The position numbers were made by a program, and so were the translations under genes. Positions 35,472 through 44,134 of a stretch of DNA of 64,000 nucleotides are shown here, one piece after another. The stretch comes from VXNE01 sp965261535 (GTDB lineage: Bacteria; Pseudomonadota; Gammaproteobacteria; Pseudomonadales; Azotimanducaceae). Numbering within the stretch: position 1 is the stretch's first letter; every line of letters begins with the position of its first letter. The notes beneath the pieces are model-generated. The model saw nothing but the letters and a program-made list of their open reading frames with translations. It made no database searches and had not been told where the DNA came from. The stretch is from assembly GCA_965261535.1 (NCBI GenBank), contig OZ253469.1:1736001-1800000 (forward strand), read 5' to 3'.

Positions 35472-35659
35472 TGCAGGCGGCGAAGCCATCCGGTACGCGT
35501 CACACGGTCCGCCCCCCGCAGACAACGCCTTGTGTTCCGATGACGACCACACTCCTGCCGAAGCCCAAGAATTCCAACGCGGTCAGCGTCGTGAGGGAAG
35601 TTGAGGAGGACCAGATGCCGGGTCCGGCAGGTTCCAGAAGTTCCCGCGAGACGCGGGGC

Positions 35660-35794
35660 ATAGAGCACGACGGGTTGTTGCCGCCGGAGAAAATCGCAGA
35701 TACTTACTTCTACTTGGCCGAGAAACATCGATCCAACCGGACCATTAAGTTCGATCCCAGGTCGTTCAGCGACCGGCCAGGGTGGAATCATTGA
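35660..35794 (+). pseudogene. C-terminal remnant of a short-chain dehydrogenase/reductase
   Basis: The frame ends in GLLPPEKIADTYFYLAEKHR then SNRTIKFDPRSFSDRPGWN and a stop. The pattern P-x-x-I-A-x-x-Y-x-Y-L followed by a W/F-x-E-x-D-x-R strand is the usual C-terminus of a group of SDR enzymes. No Rossmann N-terminus or catalytic YxxxK is found upstream, so only a tail remains. Confidence 0.45.
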
Positions 35795-35868
35795 AGCAGC
35801 GGATCGCCGTTCCAGCCAGAGCCCGCCTTGTGCCCCAGATCACAATTTGAACCTGACAAGAGACAATC

Positions 35869-36699
35869 ATGACAGACGCATCCTCCTATACACCCCCACC
35901 GGTCTGGCAGTGGGACAAGTCAGTCGGCGGCACCAATCGCCCGATCGCCGGCGCCACCCACGACAAGACGCTTCCCGTCGGCAAACACTCCCTGCAGCTC
36001 CACTCCATGGCAACGCCCAACGGGATCAAGGTAACCGTCATGCTCGAAGAGTTGCTCGAACTCGGCATCGCCGAAGCCGAATATGACGCTTACCTGATCA
36101 ACATCGGCGACGGCGACCAGTTCGGCAGTGGCTTCGTGGCCCTCAACCCGAACTCGAAGATCCCCGCGCTCGCCGATCACGGCACATCGCCACCCACCCG
36201 GGTGTTCGAATCCGGCGCGATCCTCGTTTACCTCGCGGAGAAATTCGGCGCTTTCCTGCCGACCGAACCCGGCGCCCGCGCCGAGTGCCTGTCGTGGCTG
36301 TTCTTTCAGATGGGCAGTGCCCCGTACATCGGCGGGGGCTTCGGCCACTTTTATGCCTTCAGAGAGGAGAAAATCGAGTACTGCATCAATCGTTTCGCCA
36401 TGGAGACGAAACGCCTGCTCGACGTGCTCAACCGGCGGCTGGCCGAGAACAGGTTTCTGTGCGGCAACGAGTACACGATCGCCGACATGGCCAACTACGG
36501 CTGGTATGGCGCGCTCGTGCTGCACAACCTCTACGATGCCGAGAAGTTCCTCGATGTCACCTCATACACGCACGTGGTGCGCTGGGCCAGTGAAATCGAG
36601 GCGCGCCCGGCGGTGCAGCGCGGCCGGCGGGTCAACAGGCCCTGGGGGCCGGAAGAAGAACAGGTGCCGGAACGTCATGGTCCCGAGGATTTCAAGTAA
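35869..36699 (+). CDS. yghU: Glutathione S-transferase YghU-type (GSH-dependent disulfide-bond oxidoreductase)
   Basis: The 276-aa protein follows E. coli YghU closely: WQWDKSVGGTNRPIAGATHD, KTLPVGKHSLQLHSMATPNG, VTVMLEELLELGI, INIGDGDQFGSGFVALNPNS, KIPALADH, VFESGAILVYLAEKFG, GGGFGHFY and RFAMETKRLLDVLNRRL. It has an N-terminal thioredoxin-like domain and a C-terminal helical domain. Family members reduce disulfides or peroxides with glutathione in the cytosol. The ATG at 35869 has AGAGACAATC upstream, a weak ribosome binding site. It is followed 47 bp later by a sulfatase gene. Confidence 0.93.
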   Translation: MTDASSYTPPPVWQWDKSVGGTNRPIAGATHDKTLPVGKHSLQLHSMATPNGIKVTVMLEELLELGIAEAEYDAYLINIGDGDQFGSGFVALNPNSKIPALADHGTSPPTRVFESGAILVYLAEKFGAFLPTEPGARAECLSWLFFQMGSAPYIGGGFGHFYAFREEKIEYCINRFAMETKRLLDVLNRRLAENRFLCGNEYTIADMANYGWYGALVLHNLYDAEKFLDVTSYTHVVRWASEIEARPAVQRGRRVNRPWGPEEEQVPERHGPEDFK

Positions 36700-36746
36700 C
36701 CCGCCCGAAGATCGCGTTTGCGGCGCCCTGTTTTGAGGAATCTGAC

Positions 36747-38139
36747 ATGGCACCAAACATAGTCCTGTTCATGACCGACCAACTGAGGCGCGATGCGTTG
36801 GGCTGCTACGGAAATGAGATCTGCAAGACACCCAACCTGGACAGGCTCGCCGCTGAAGGTGCGCGATTCGACCAGGCGTACACGGTCAGTCCGGTCTGCT
36901 CGCCTTCTCGGGCCTCCCTGATGTCAGGACTTTACCCCCACAACCATGGGGTGATGATCAATACCCACATCGCACCTGCCTGGTGCCGGGGATTTTTCAC
37001 CGATCTTCCCACTTTCAGTGGCCAATTGAAGGAAGCCGGATACGTGCTGGACGCTGGACTATGCGGGCAAGTGGCATGTGCACGAGGATCTGGGGCCGGA
37101 GGAATTCGGCTTCGACCGTCACAGGCAGGGTCGTGGGGCCTGGGGATATGTCCCCGGTACAGAATCGACGATTCAATTTCCCGGGATGGACTTTGCGGTT
37201 GCTGGCACGAGCCCTCATCCCAAGGAAAAGGGCAAGACCTGGCAGGTGACCAATATTGGCCTGGAAATGCTGCGAGAGAGAGCCCCGGGAGACCAGCCGT
37301 TCTTCCTGCGCATCGATGACGTCGCGCCCCATTTCCCCAATATCGTCCCGCAACCCTATGCCTCGATGTATGACCCGGAATCCATTCCGCCCTGGCCAAA
37401 TTTCGATGAGACGTTCGAGGGCAAGCCCGCGGCACACCTGCGCAAACACCGGGAATGGAATCTTCAGGACAAGGACTGGTCCTGGTGGCAGAAGGTGATT
37501 GCCAAGTACTACGGTGATGTCTCCCTGATCGATGACTGCGTAGGGCGCGTGCTGGATGCCATTCGGGAATGTGGAATCGAGGACGACACGCTTTTCGTGT
37601 TCGCAACGGACCACGGGGACGCCACGGGCAGTCACAAGCATTTCGAAAAGTCCGGGACCATGTACGACGAGGTCTTCCGCATCCCGCTGTTGGCAAGGGT
37701 CCCGCGTGTCGAGGCCCGACAGGTGACGGAATTCGTTCGCCTGATGGATCTGATGCCCACCTTTATCGAATGGGGCGGAGGTGAAATCCCGGGCGATCTC
37801 GACGCGAAGAGCCTGGCGCCGCTAGTTCATGGCGAAAGGCCCGCCGACTGGCCGGACAGCGTCTACTGCGAAAGTCATGGTGAAGTCTGGGGCTACAGCA
37901 CCCAGCGGATGGTTCGCACCGAACGCTGGAAGTATGTGTACATACCCCACGATCTGGACGAGCTCTACGATTTGGAGGCGGATCCGGCGGAGATGAATAA
38001 CCTCATCGAGGATCCCGAACATGCAGATGTCGTTGAAGAAATGCGGGCGCGTCTGATTGGCTGGAATGATGCGACCAAGGACATGTTCCAGTGGAAATGG
38101 GTCCGGTGGTCTTTCCCGCAACCGATAAGTCCTTTCTAG
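36747..38139 (+). pseudogene. Sulfatase gene with frameshift from a 7-bp tandem duplication
   Basis: The N-terminal frame encodes NIVLFMTDQLRRDALGCYGN, TPNLDRLAAEGARFDQAYTV and VCSPSRAS with the C-x-P-x-R formylglycine motif. From about 37060 the protein continues in another frame as AGKWHVHEDLGPEEFGF through FVFATDHGDATGSH to FQWKWVRWSFPQPISPF at 38139. The shift coincides with a direct repeat GCTGGAC at 37046-37052 and 37053-37059; deleting one copy restores a full sulfatase of about 460 aa. It may be a true mutation or an assembly error. No signal peptide is seen. Confidence 0.85.
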
Positions 38140-38677
38140 TGGGATCGGCCTGGTTCCGTGATGGAGAGGCACCTGTGAATTCGATCCACGACTGGCCATC
38201 GGCATTCTTGCCTGCCTGGTGTCCGTCTACGCCCCCTGAGCAGCCATTGGACCCGTAGCCGCACAGCGTGGGTAGTGATGCGCGCTCGCGCAGCAAAGTG
38301 ACAAGCCAGCCCGATATCCCAATACAGAGCCACTTGCGCTGTTCTGAGAGCCGCTGAAACAAAGGGCTTGCGGGCGGTAGATTTTTTCTTTACCCCAAGA
38401 AACGCGGCATTTCGGACGTTTTCCGACTTCACGGGCCTTGAATCCGAGATTTCCACCCCAACGCCCCGTGCTTACCCCAAGCCGTCGAAGTAGGAACGAT
38501 TCGCATTTAGACACCGTGAAGACCCCATAACGACCAGTTTGACCATCTGTCGCGCCCCCGCACGCCTCGCCGAGCCTCTGATTGCTGGGCAACCAGCCGC
38601 AATCCGGCGAGGTCCGCCAAAAAACCCTACAGCGCAAGTGCCTCAATACACATCCCGCCTTGAATCATTAGACTTCC
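38140..38677. other. Intergenic region without recognised gene
   Basis: About 540 bp between the broken sulfatase and the DinJ-type antitoxin. Several short frames exist on the minus strand but none resembles a protein family. No tRNA or element ends were recognised. It is less GC-biased at third positions than coding neighbours. Confidence 0.4.
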
Positions 38678-38696
38678 TGCATGACAATGTCATGCA
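38678..38696. promoter_or_regulatory. Palindromic operator candidate upstream of dinJ-yafQ-like genes
   Basis: TGCATGAC-AAT-GTCATGCA is a perfect inverted repeat with 8-bp arms, 28 bp upstream of the antitoxin start. RelB/DinJ-type antitoxins autorepress by binding such palindromes. Confidence 0.6.
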
Positions 38697-38723
38697 AAGT
38701 TTGCGTCCCTCAGGCTGACTAGC

Positions 38724-38987
38724 ATGGCCAATCAACTCGTTCAGGCGCGCGTCGACAAGGATGTCAAGGAAGAGGCCTCCGCAGTCCTGGCCGCCATGGG
38801 CCTCACGATCTCCGACGCCGTTCGCCTTCTGCTAACGCGGGTCGCCCGAGAAAAGGCGCTGCCATTCGCGCCGCTCGTTCCGAATGCCGAAACCATCGCC
38901 GCCATGCAGGAGGCGCGAGCCGGCAATCTACCGCGGTTCGACGACGTTCAGAGCCTTTTCGACGACCTGCATGCTGCGGACGATTGA
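38724..38987 (+). CDS. RelB/DinJ family antitoxin
   Basis: The 87-aa product has the ribbon-helix-helix start of RelB/DinJ antitoxins: QLVQARVDKDVKEEASAVLA, AMGLTISDAVRLLLTRVA and KALPFAP. The C-terminal part (ETIAAMQEARAGNLPRFDDV) is the toxin-wrapping tail. The toxin gene overlaps its end by 17 bp. It is expected to neutralise the YafQ-like toxin and repress the operon through the upstream palindrome. Confidence 0.9.
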   Translation: MANQLVQARVDKDVKEEASAVLAAMGLTISDAVRLLLTRVAREKALPFAPLVPNAETIAAMQEARAGNLPRFDDVQSLFDDLHAADD

Positions 38988-39255
38988 GCGGACGCGTCGA
39001 TTCAAGCGCGACTACAGGCGGGAGTCCCGCGGCCGTCATCGCACCGACCTCGACGAACGACTGGCCGTGATCGTTCAGGCCCTTGCGAGCGATGACGCAC
39101 TTGAACCAAGTCACCATGACCATGCGCTCAGCGGCCAGTGGGCCGACTTCCGTGACTGCCACGTGAGACCGGATCTGGTGCTCATCTACCAAAAGCCCGA
39201 TGCACGGGCGCTCCGCCTCATCCGCATCGGATCGCACGCGGAACTCGGACTGTGA
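38971..39255 (+). CDS. YafQ-family mRNA interferase toxin
   Basis: The 94-aa product has the RelE-fold YafQ pattern: RTIERTRRFKRDYRRESRGR, LEPSHHDHALSGQWADFRDC and HVRPDLVLIYQ, ending LRLIRIGSHAELGL. The histidines of HDHAL and near the C-terminus (SHAELG) correspond to the catalytic-type residues of YafQ. It should cleave mRNA on the ribosome. The overlap with the antitoxin gene indicates translational coupling. Confidence 0.9.
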   Translation: MLRTIERTRRFKRDYRRESRGRHRTDLDERLAVIVQALASDDALEPSHHDHALSGQWADFRDCHVRPDLVLIYQKPDARALRLIRIGSHAELGL

Positions 39256-39289
39256 CGTCGACGGTCGACCCGACGGCGGGGAGTTTGCC

Positions 39290-39660
39290 TTCCTTGGCCG
39301 GAGGCGGTCGCCCGACCAGGCGACGTCATAGATCTTCTCGCGCAGCTCGTCCGCCGCGAGCCTTGGCAAAACTCCCAGGTTCTCGGCGTGATCGGACACC
39401 ATGAGAAAGTCGAGCGGACGGCGTAATCGCTCCTCGTCGCCGCCGGTGGCGCGAATGGTCTCTCCCTTGGCGAATCGATAGGCCTGATCGGGCGTTATCA
39501 GGTTGCCCATCGAAAATGCGTCGCCCGAAAGGTACGTGTGCACATGGGTATCACCCCAGTAGACGTTGTTCGGGTAACCGTGCTTGACGGGGGGAGCGTA
39601 AGGCTCCGCAGCATTCGCCCCGGCTACCAGGGTCGAGATCAGAACCAGGACAAGACGCAC
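39290..39660 (-). pseudogene. N-terminal fragment of a DUF3604 protein
   Basis: The frame starts at GTG 39660 with a signal peptide (LVLVLISTLVAGANA) and continues PPVKHGYPNNVYWGDTHVHT, LITPDQAYRFAKGETI and RRPLDFLMVSDHAENLGVLP, the characteristic start of DUF3604, a PHP-like metal-binding family whose members are usually above 600 aa. Similarity stops after about 120 residues and the frame then runs antisense to the YafQ gene. The rest of the gene was replaced by the TA module. Confidence 0.75.
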
Positions 39661-39696
39661 AATCTATGCGGCGACGATGCGTTCGACCTTGATCTT

Positions 39697-39951
39697 TCAT
39701 TCCAGGTCACGCGACTTGGCAAGGTCAAAGGCCAACTGCATGCCAAGCCATGTTTCGGGTGTCGAGCCGAATGCCTTTGACAGCCGGTAGGCCATTTCAA
39801 TCGAAACCGACGCCTTTTCATTGATCAGATGGGAAAGCGTCTGACGCCCCACGCCGAGTCGCCGTGCACCTTCTGATACGGACAAGGCCAATGGTTTCAG
39901 GCAGTCTTCTCGCACGATGGCGCCGGGGTGTACAGGGTTTTTCATTGCCAT
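39697..39951 (-). CDS. higA: HigA family antitoxin
   Basis: The 84-aa protein is a HigA-type helix-turn-helix antitoxin: MKNPVHPGAIVREDCLKPLA, SVSEGARRLGVGRQTLSHLI, NEKASVSIEMAYRLSKAFGS and TPETWLGMQLAFDL. It overlaps the toxin gene by 10 bp, in the toxin-first order typical of higBA. It should bind the toxin and repress the promoter ahead of higB. Confidence 0.92.
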   Translation of the reverse strand: MAMKNPVHPGAIVREDCLKPLALSVSEGARRLGVGRQTLSHLINEKASVSIEMAYRLSKAFGSTPETWLGMQLAFDLAKSRDLE

Positions 39952-40241
39952 GTCAGGACCTCCTGGTGGTAGTCCAAATAGTCGACATCCAATACGTGTC
40001 CGTTTTCGAACCGAAAGGTCACCCGCCAGTTGGCTGAGACTGAAACCGCATGATGACCCTTCCTGCGGCCTTTGAACGAATGCAGTCGAAAGCCGGGAAT
40101 GTCCATCCCCTCTGGGCTGCTGCTCCGGTCCAACGCGGTCAGGATGCGCAAGGGTTTCGCAACGTGATCCTGCGTCACCCTCGCTGATCGTCCTTCCCCA
40201 TACAGTTCTTTCAGGCCACCATGCCGAAACGATTTGATCAC
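39942..40241 (-). CDS. higB: HigB/RelE family toxin
   Basis: The 99-aa product has the HigB pattern: MIKSFRHGGLKELYGEGRSA, RILTALDRSSSPEGMDIPGF, RLHSFKGRRKGHHAVSVSAN and WRVTFRFENGHVLDVDYLDYH. It is a predicted ribosome-dependent mRNA endonuclease. Codons after DYH add a short tail and overlap higA. The pair looks intact. Confidence 0.92.
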   Translation of the reverse strand: MIKSFRHGGLKELYGEGRSARVTQDHVAKPLRILTALDRSSSPEGMDIPGFRLHSFKGRRKGHHAVSVSANWRVTFRFENGHVLDVDYLDYHQEVLTWQ

Positions 40242-40412
40242 CTACAGGCTGTATGGCGTCTATCGACAATAGTCAATAAAGGTGGGATATCCCGGCTTAT
40301 GCGTTGGCAACGACGGTCCGGTGTACCTTCAGCGTCCGCGGTGGTCGTTGTGTCCGCCCCAATCCAGGTTCACGATACGGGGAACGCCCCTCCGGCCCAA
40401 GGAGAACCAAGG

Positions 40413-41274
40413 ATGATCCTCAACACCAAGTATCGCCTGGTCTGTATACGCGGCGATCCTCTCGCTTTGCGGCTGCTCTGCGGCGTTCTACGGCGCCACC
40501 GAGCGCAGTACCAGTTCCAGCCTGGTGGACTACCTCTACCCGGAAGGTGAACGCCCGGTCGTCGATCCCGAGATCACGCCCCGCCTTGAATTGCCGTTGC
40601 GAGTGGGCATCGCCTTCGTCCCAACAACCAATCGCTCTTGGGGGGGAAGTCTCCAGCCCGCGGAAGCCAGAAAAATAGAGCTGCTGGAGAAGGTGAGAGC
40701 CGCGTTCGAGGGGGTCGACTACGTCGAAGACATCCAGATCATTCCGTCGAACTACCTGGGCAGCGCGGGCGGCTTCCAGGCACTTGAACAGACCAGCCGG
40801 CTGTATGAACTCGATGTATTCGCCCTGGTTTCCTGGGATCAGGTCGTGAACACGAAGGACACGCCGTTCTCAATCCTCTATTGGACGATCATTGGCGGCT
40901 ACGTGATTCCCGCGTCCAAGAACAGCGTGAACACCATGCTCGATACGGCGGTATTCGACATCCGAACGCGGAAACTCCTGTTACGGGCACCCGGATTCGA
41001 CCACGCCAACCGGCACACGACCGCGATCGCTTCGGAAAGTGGCCAAAAGCGAATCAGCGACGTGAGCTTCGAGAGCGCGGTCGCGAAAATGTCCAAGAAC
41101 CTCGAAACGGAAATCGACAAGTTCGGGAAACGGGTCAAGGCGGACAAATCGGTCCAGATCGCCTATTCCAAGGACTACAAGGGTTCGTCCGTACCGCTGT
41201 TCCTACTTTGTACGCTCGCGCTCGCAGCGTTGTTTGCGCCTCGAGGGGCCCGGCGAAGGAACCACGCGGTCTAA
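40413..41274 (+). CDS. Rhombotarget lipoprotein (frameshift between start and lipobox)
   Basis: From about 40450 the frame encodes YAAILSLCGCSAAFYG with a lipobox cysteine at 40474, then a globular part (PLRVGIAFVPTTNRSWGG, YELDVFALVSWDQVVNTKDT, IGGYVIPASKNSVNTMLDTA) and a C-terminal GSSVPLFLLCTLALAALFAP plus arginine-rich tail, a rhombosortase-type sorting signal. This matches rhombotarget lipoproteins. The only good start, ATG 40413 (MILNTKYRLV), is in a different frame, so a frameshift lies near 40441-40447; the codons before the lipobox contain no usable start. The rhombosortase gene follows at once. The frameshift may be real or an assembly error. Confidence 0.75.
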
Positions 41275-41280
41275 CTGGTC

Positions 41281-41871
41281 GTGGCAACCCGCGCCAGCCG
41301 GCGACCGGCGTTGCGCGTTCGTTCGACACGCTTCCTGGTGGGGACAGCCGCTGCGGCGGCGGTGTTCCTGGTCGCCTCGCTTTGGCTAGACGCTCTGGCC
41401 TTCGATCGGAGTGCAGTTCTCGAGGGCGAGTACTGGCGGCTCGGGACCTCGCACCTGACCCACCTCGACACCAGGCACGCGCTGATGAACGCCGTGGGCT
41501 TTGGTCTGGTGACGGCCGTCCTGCTCGAGTACTCCCGGCCCGGAACATTACTTACAAGCGCGTTGGCCATCGCCGCAGCCATCAGCGCTGCGAGCGTTCT
41601 TCTTGCCATCGAGTCAAGCTATGCCGGTTTTTCGGGCATATTGCATGGTCTCGCCGCATTGGCCGTGTTCGCGCTCGCCAAACGTGCGCCGTGGCTCGCT
41701 GCTGCAGTCGGCGTGGTTCTCGTTGCAGGCGTCGTGACGGCGTTGGCCGGCTGGAGCCGTCCCTGGATGGCGGATGTCGCGATTCACACCCACGTATGTG
41801 GCATCGCGGCCGGTGCCGCCATCGGGTTTTGGCTCCAGCGCACGGCGCAAGCCCGGGAGTTTGCGCCGTAG
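41281..41871 (+). CDS. rrtA: Rhombosortase (rhomboid-family intramembrane serine protease)
   Basis: The 196-aa membrane protein has about six helices and the rhombosortase motifs: LEGEYWRLGTSHLTHLDTRH, ALMNAVGFGLV, the nucleophile GFSG with Ser118, and a late helix with HTHVCGIAAGAAIG (His169/171, one being the catalytic partner). It cleaves C-terminal GlyGly-CTERM-like sorting tails in the inner membrane. Its likely substrate, the rhombotarget lipoprotein, is encoded 6 bp upstream, which strongly supports the assignment. The start is GTG at 41281. Confidence 0.85.
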   Translation: MATRASRRPALRVRSTRFLVGTAAAAAVFLVASLWLDALAFDRSAVLEGEYWRLGTSHLTHLDTRHALMNAVGFGLVTAVLLEYSRPGTLLTSALAIAAAISAASVLLAIESSYAGFSGILHGLAALAVFALAKRAPWLAAAVGVVLVAGVVTALAGWSRPWMADVAIHTHVCGIAAGAAIGFWLQRTAQAREFAP

Positions 41872-42183
41872 AAGTTCGCGGAGCGCACTTCCAACACGCC
41901 CGCACGGGAGTGCTCGCGCCGCCAAACGTCGCTTTCCTCGCCGCCTGGCCCAACCCCTGCCTCCGCCCTGTCGGTGCATGTCGAGCGTCTTCTGGCCGAG
42001 ATCGGCGGCGCGGCTCTTCAAATACTCGACGCGGGCACCGGCCGGTGCTGACGCGCCTGTGCAGCGAAATCCGAGGTAGTGCCGGCGGTTAGCGCCAGTG
42101 GATGGAGTGCGCCCACTCGCCACTCTCCCTCGGCTCCCGATCCGGAAGTAGCTTGCAGTCCGGAGGACGGCACCGTAATTGTG
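41872..42183. other. Intergenic stretch before the ssrA fragment
   Basis: About 310 bp without a recognisable gene. It separates the rhombosortase gene from the tmRNA 3' fragment. No inverted repeats typical of an IS end were noticed. Confidence 0.4.
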
Positions 42184-42216
42184 TGGTGGAGGCGGCGGGA
42201 GTCGAACCCGCGTCCG
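42184..42216 (-). other. ssrA: 3' end fragment of ssrA (tmRNA), probable attachment-site scar
   Basis: Read on the minus strand, the sequence gives GACGCGGGTTCGACTCCCGC followed by CGCCTCCACCA, the T-arm, acceptor and CCA end characteristic of tmRNA genes. Only about 33 bp are present; beyond 42216 the sequence becomes a sulfatase remnant. tmRNA 3' ends are common integration sites for genomic islands, which leave exactly such short duplicates. The full ssrA gene is not in the window. Confidence 0.7.
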
Positions 42217-42316
42217 TCAGCGGGCACGTCTGATCGGCTGGAATAATGAGAACGGGGACATGTTCCAATGGAACTGGGGCCGGTGGAACTTCCCAAGCCC
42301 TTCAGTCCTTTTTAGT
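42205..42316 (+). pseudogene. C-terminal remnant of a sulfatase
   Basis: The plus strand encodes ARLIGWNNENGDMFQWNWGRW then NFPSPSVLF. The broken sulfatase at 36747-38139 ends with the related RARLIGWNDATKDMFQWKWV. Only this tail remains, joined directly to the ssrA 3' fragment. It shows that one end of an island or rearrangement lies here. Confidence 0.65.
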
Positions 42317-42430
42317 GAGATCTGCGCGCTCCCGAATGACCGCGGGACGGGCTATCCGGTGCCGACAACTGTCCGATGTACCTTCAACGTCCGCTCCGCC
42401 AGTTCGGTCATGCTGATATCCTGAAACCCG

Positions 42431-42625
42431 ATGAAGTTCATCACGCCGGCCCTGCACCGCGCCCGATGGGACGACATGCAGCAGATCCGCGAAGAGATGG
42501 CGTTCACGAAGGGCCGTAGCAAGGTGCGCGGCAAGCGCGCGGACTACCTCCTCTACTACAAGCCCAATGTCCCCATTGCCGTCATCGAGGCGAAGGACAA
42601 CAACGACAGCGTCGACGTGCTGGAC
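42431..42625 (+). pseudogene. Fragment of type I restriction enzyme R subunit (hsdR, N-terminal)
   Basis: About 60 codons read KFITPALHRARWDDMQQIRE, EMAFTKGRSKVRGKRADYLL and YYKPNVPIAVIEAKDNNDSV, matching the start of HsdR subunits including the PD-(D/E)XK nuclease core (D of ADYLLY and E-A-K). Similarity ends near 42625. No hsdM, hsdS or helicase part is present, so the system is lost. Confidence 0.7.
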
Positions 42626-42877
42626 GGAGTCGGACACGAAGGACAACGCGTCGCAGTGGTCAACGACCAAAGCTTCGTAGTGGAGCTTGGGCATTTGCGT
42701 TCGCAGATGGACAATTGAGCGAAGTCCGTCATCGAAGGAGGACTGTACAATGATGCCGTCTACACGGAACCGCTCGGAGGGATCTACGCGGACGTGGATA
42801 CATGCGGCGAAGTCTACGGGCCGGGTCGGGATGGCGCGGGGGGCGAGGCTATCCGCCTGCCACGCCTGAAGAGGTAG

Positions 42878-44134
42878 ATGACAGACCACGGACACCTTAT
42901 GGGAGCGGTACCGACCCGTCACTCCCGGCATCGATCGAAGATCGCTCCGCTGCTGGCACTTGGCTGCTGCCTGACGGTGGCCGCGACCGGCCCGGCAACG
43001 GCGGCCGATTTCGACGCCTGCCTGAAGACCCTGCAGGCGCGGGCGCGCAGCGAGGGCATCGCCGAGCCGATCATCCGCGACGTGCTGCCCAAACTCCAGC
43101 GGCAACCGCGGGTATTGGAGCTTGACCGACAGCAGCCCGAGTTCTCGCAGACCCTCGCCGCCTATCTCAACGCCCGGGCCGGCGAGCGCCGCGTTGCGCA
43201 AGGTCGGCGGCTGTTCCGGGAACAGCGGCCCTTTCTCGCCGCGCTGACGCACCGATACGGCGTACCGGGGCACTACCTGATCGCGCTTTGGGGCCTGGAA
43301 ACCGGGTACGGCAGTTATCTCGGCACGATGCCAACGTTGGACTCGCTGGCGACACTGGCGTGCGATGGCCGGCGCGGCGCGTTCTTTGCGGGCGAGTTAT
43401 GGGACGCTCTGCGCCTCATGAAGCGCCACGGCTTGCGTGCGGACGACATGCGAGGTTCGTGGGCGGGCGCGGTCGGTCATACCCAGTTCCTGCCGTCGTC
43501 CTATCTTCGCTACGCGGTCGACGGTGACGGCGACGGTCGTATCGACCTCTGGCGGAGCCACCGGGACGCGCTGGCATCCGGCGCGCACCTGCTGCAAGCC
43601 CTCGGCTGGCGGGCCGGCGAGCGGTGGGGCCGGGAGGTGATGCTGCCGGACGATTTTCCGTTCGAATACGCCGGCCTCGACAAGCGCCGATCCATTGCCC
43701 AGTGGGCGGTGCTGGGCGTTCGGTCGGCCAACGGCGTCCCGTTGCCGGAGTCCGAGCTCGAAGGATCGATCCTGGTGCCCGCCGGCCATAGAGGACCGGC
43801 TTTCCTGGCCTACGGCAACTTCACCGCGATCATGCGCTGGAACCCATCGGAGTTCTACGCCCTGTCGGTGGGCTATGTTGCGGATCGCATCGCTGGTGGC
43901 GGTGCATGGCGCAATCCCCCGCCGACAGATCAGAAACCCCTCCATCGCACCCAGACGATGGCCTTGCAGGAACGCCTGCTGGCCGACGGCTACCTGCGCG
44001 GCGCGGTGGACGGACTGCTCGGTCCGGTGACCCGATCGGCGCTCAGCGCCTGGCAACACGACGCCGGTCTGATCAACGATGGCTTCCCAGATGCGCACAG
44101 TCTGCAACGGCTGCGGATCCATGCGCCCGATTGA
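42878..44134 (+). CDS. Lytic murein transglycosylase (MltB/SLT_2 family) with PG-binding domain
   Basis: The 418-aa protein has a signal peptide ending in ATA before ADFDAC, an SLT_2 catalytic domain (PFLAALTHRYGVPGHYLIAL, WGLETGYGSYLGTMPTLDSL with catalytic Glu141, GSWAGAVGHTQFLPSSYLRY), and a C-terminal peptidoglycan-binding repeat (LQERLLADGYLRGAVDGLLG). It cleaves the glycan strand of peptidoglycan in the periplasm. Its end overlaps the next gene by 14 bp, so it begins a three-gene cell-wall operon. Confidence 0.92.
   Translation: MTDHGHLMGAVPTRHSRHRSKIAPLLALGCCLTVAATGPATAADFDACLKTLQARARSEGIAEPIIRDVLPKLQRQPRVLELDRQQPEFSQTLAAYLNARAGERRVAQGRRLFREQRPFLAALTHRYGVPGHYLIALWGLETGYGSYLGTMPTLDSLATLACDGRRGAFFAGELWDALRLMKRHGLRADDMRGSWAGAVGHTQFLPSSYLRYAVDGDGDGRIDLWRSHRDALASGAHLLQALGWRAGERWGREVMLPDDFPFEYAGLDKRRSIAQWAVLGVRSANGVPLPESELEGSILVPAGHRGPAFLAYGNFTAIMRWNPSEFYALSVGYVADRIAGGGAWRNPPPTDQKPLHRTQTMALQERLLADGYLRGAVDGLLGPVTRSALSAWQHDAGLINDGFPDAHSLQRLRIHAPD

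Noticed and set aside
42184..42216. Considered as a tRNA gene on the minus strand
   Set aside because: Only the T-arm and acceptor end are present; no D-arm or anticodon stem precedes it, and the 3' end fits tmRNA better.
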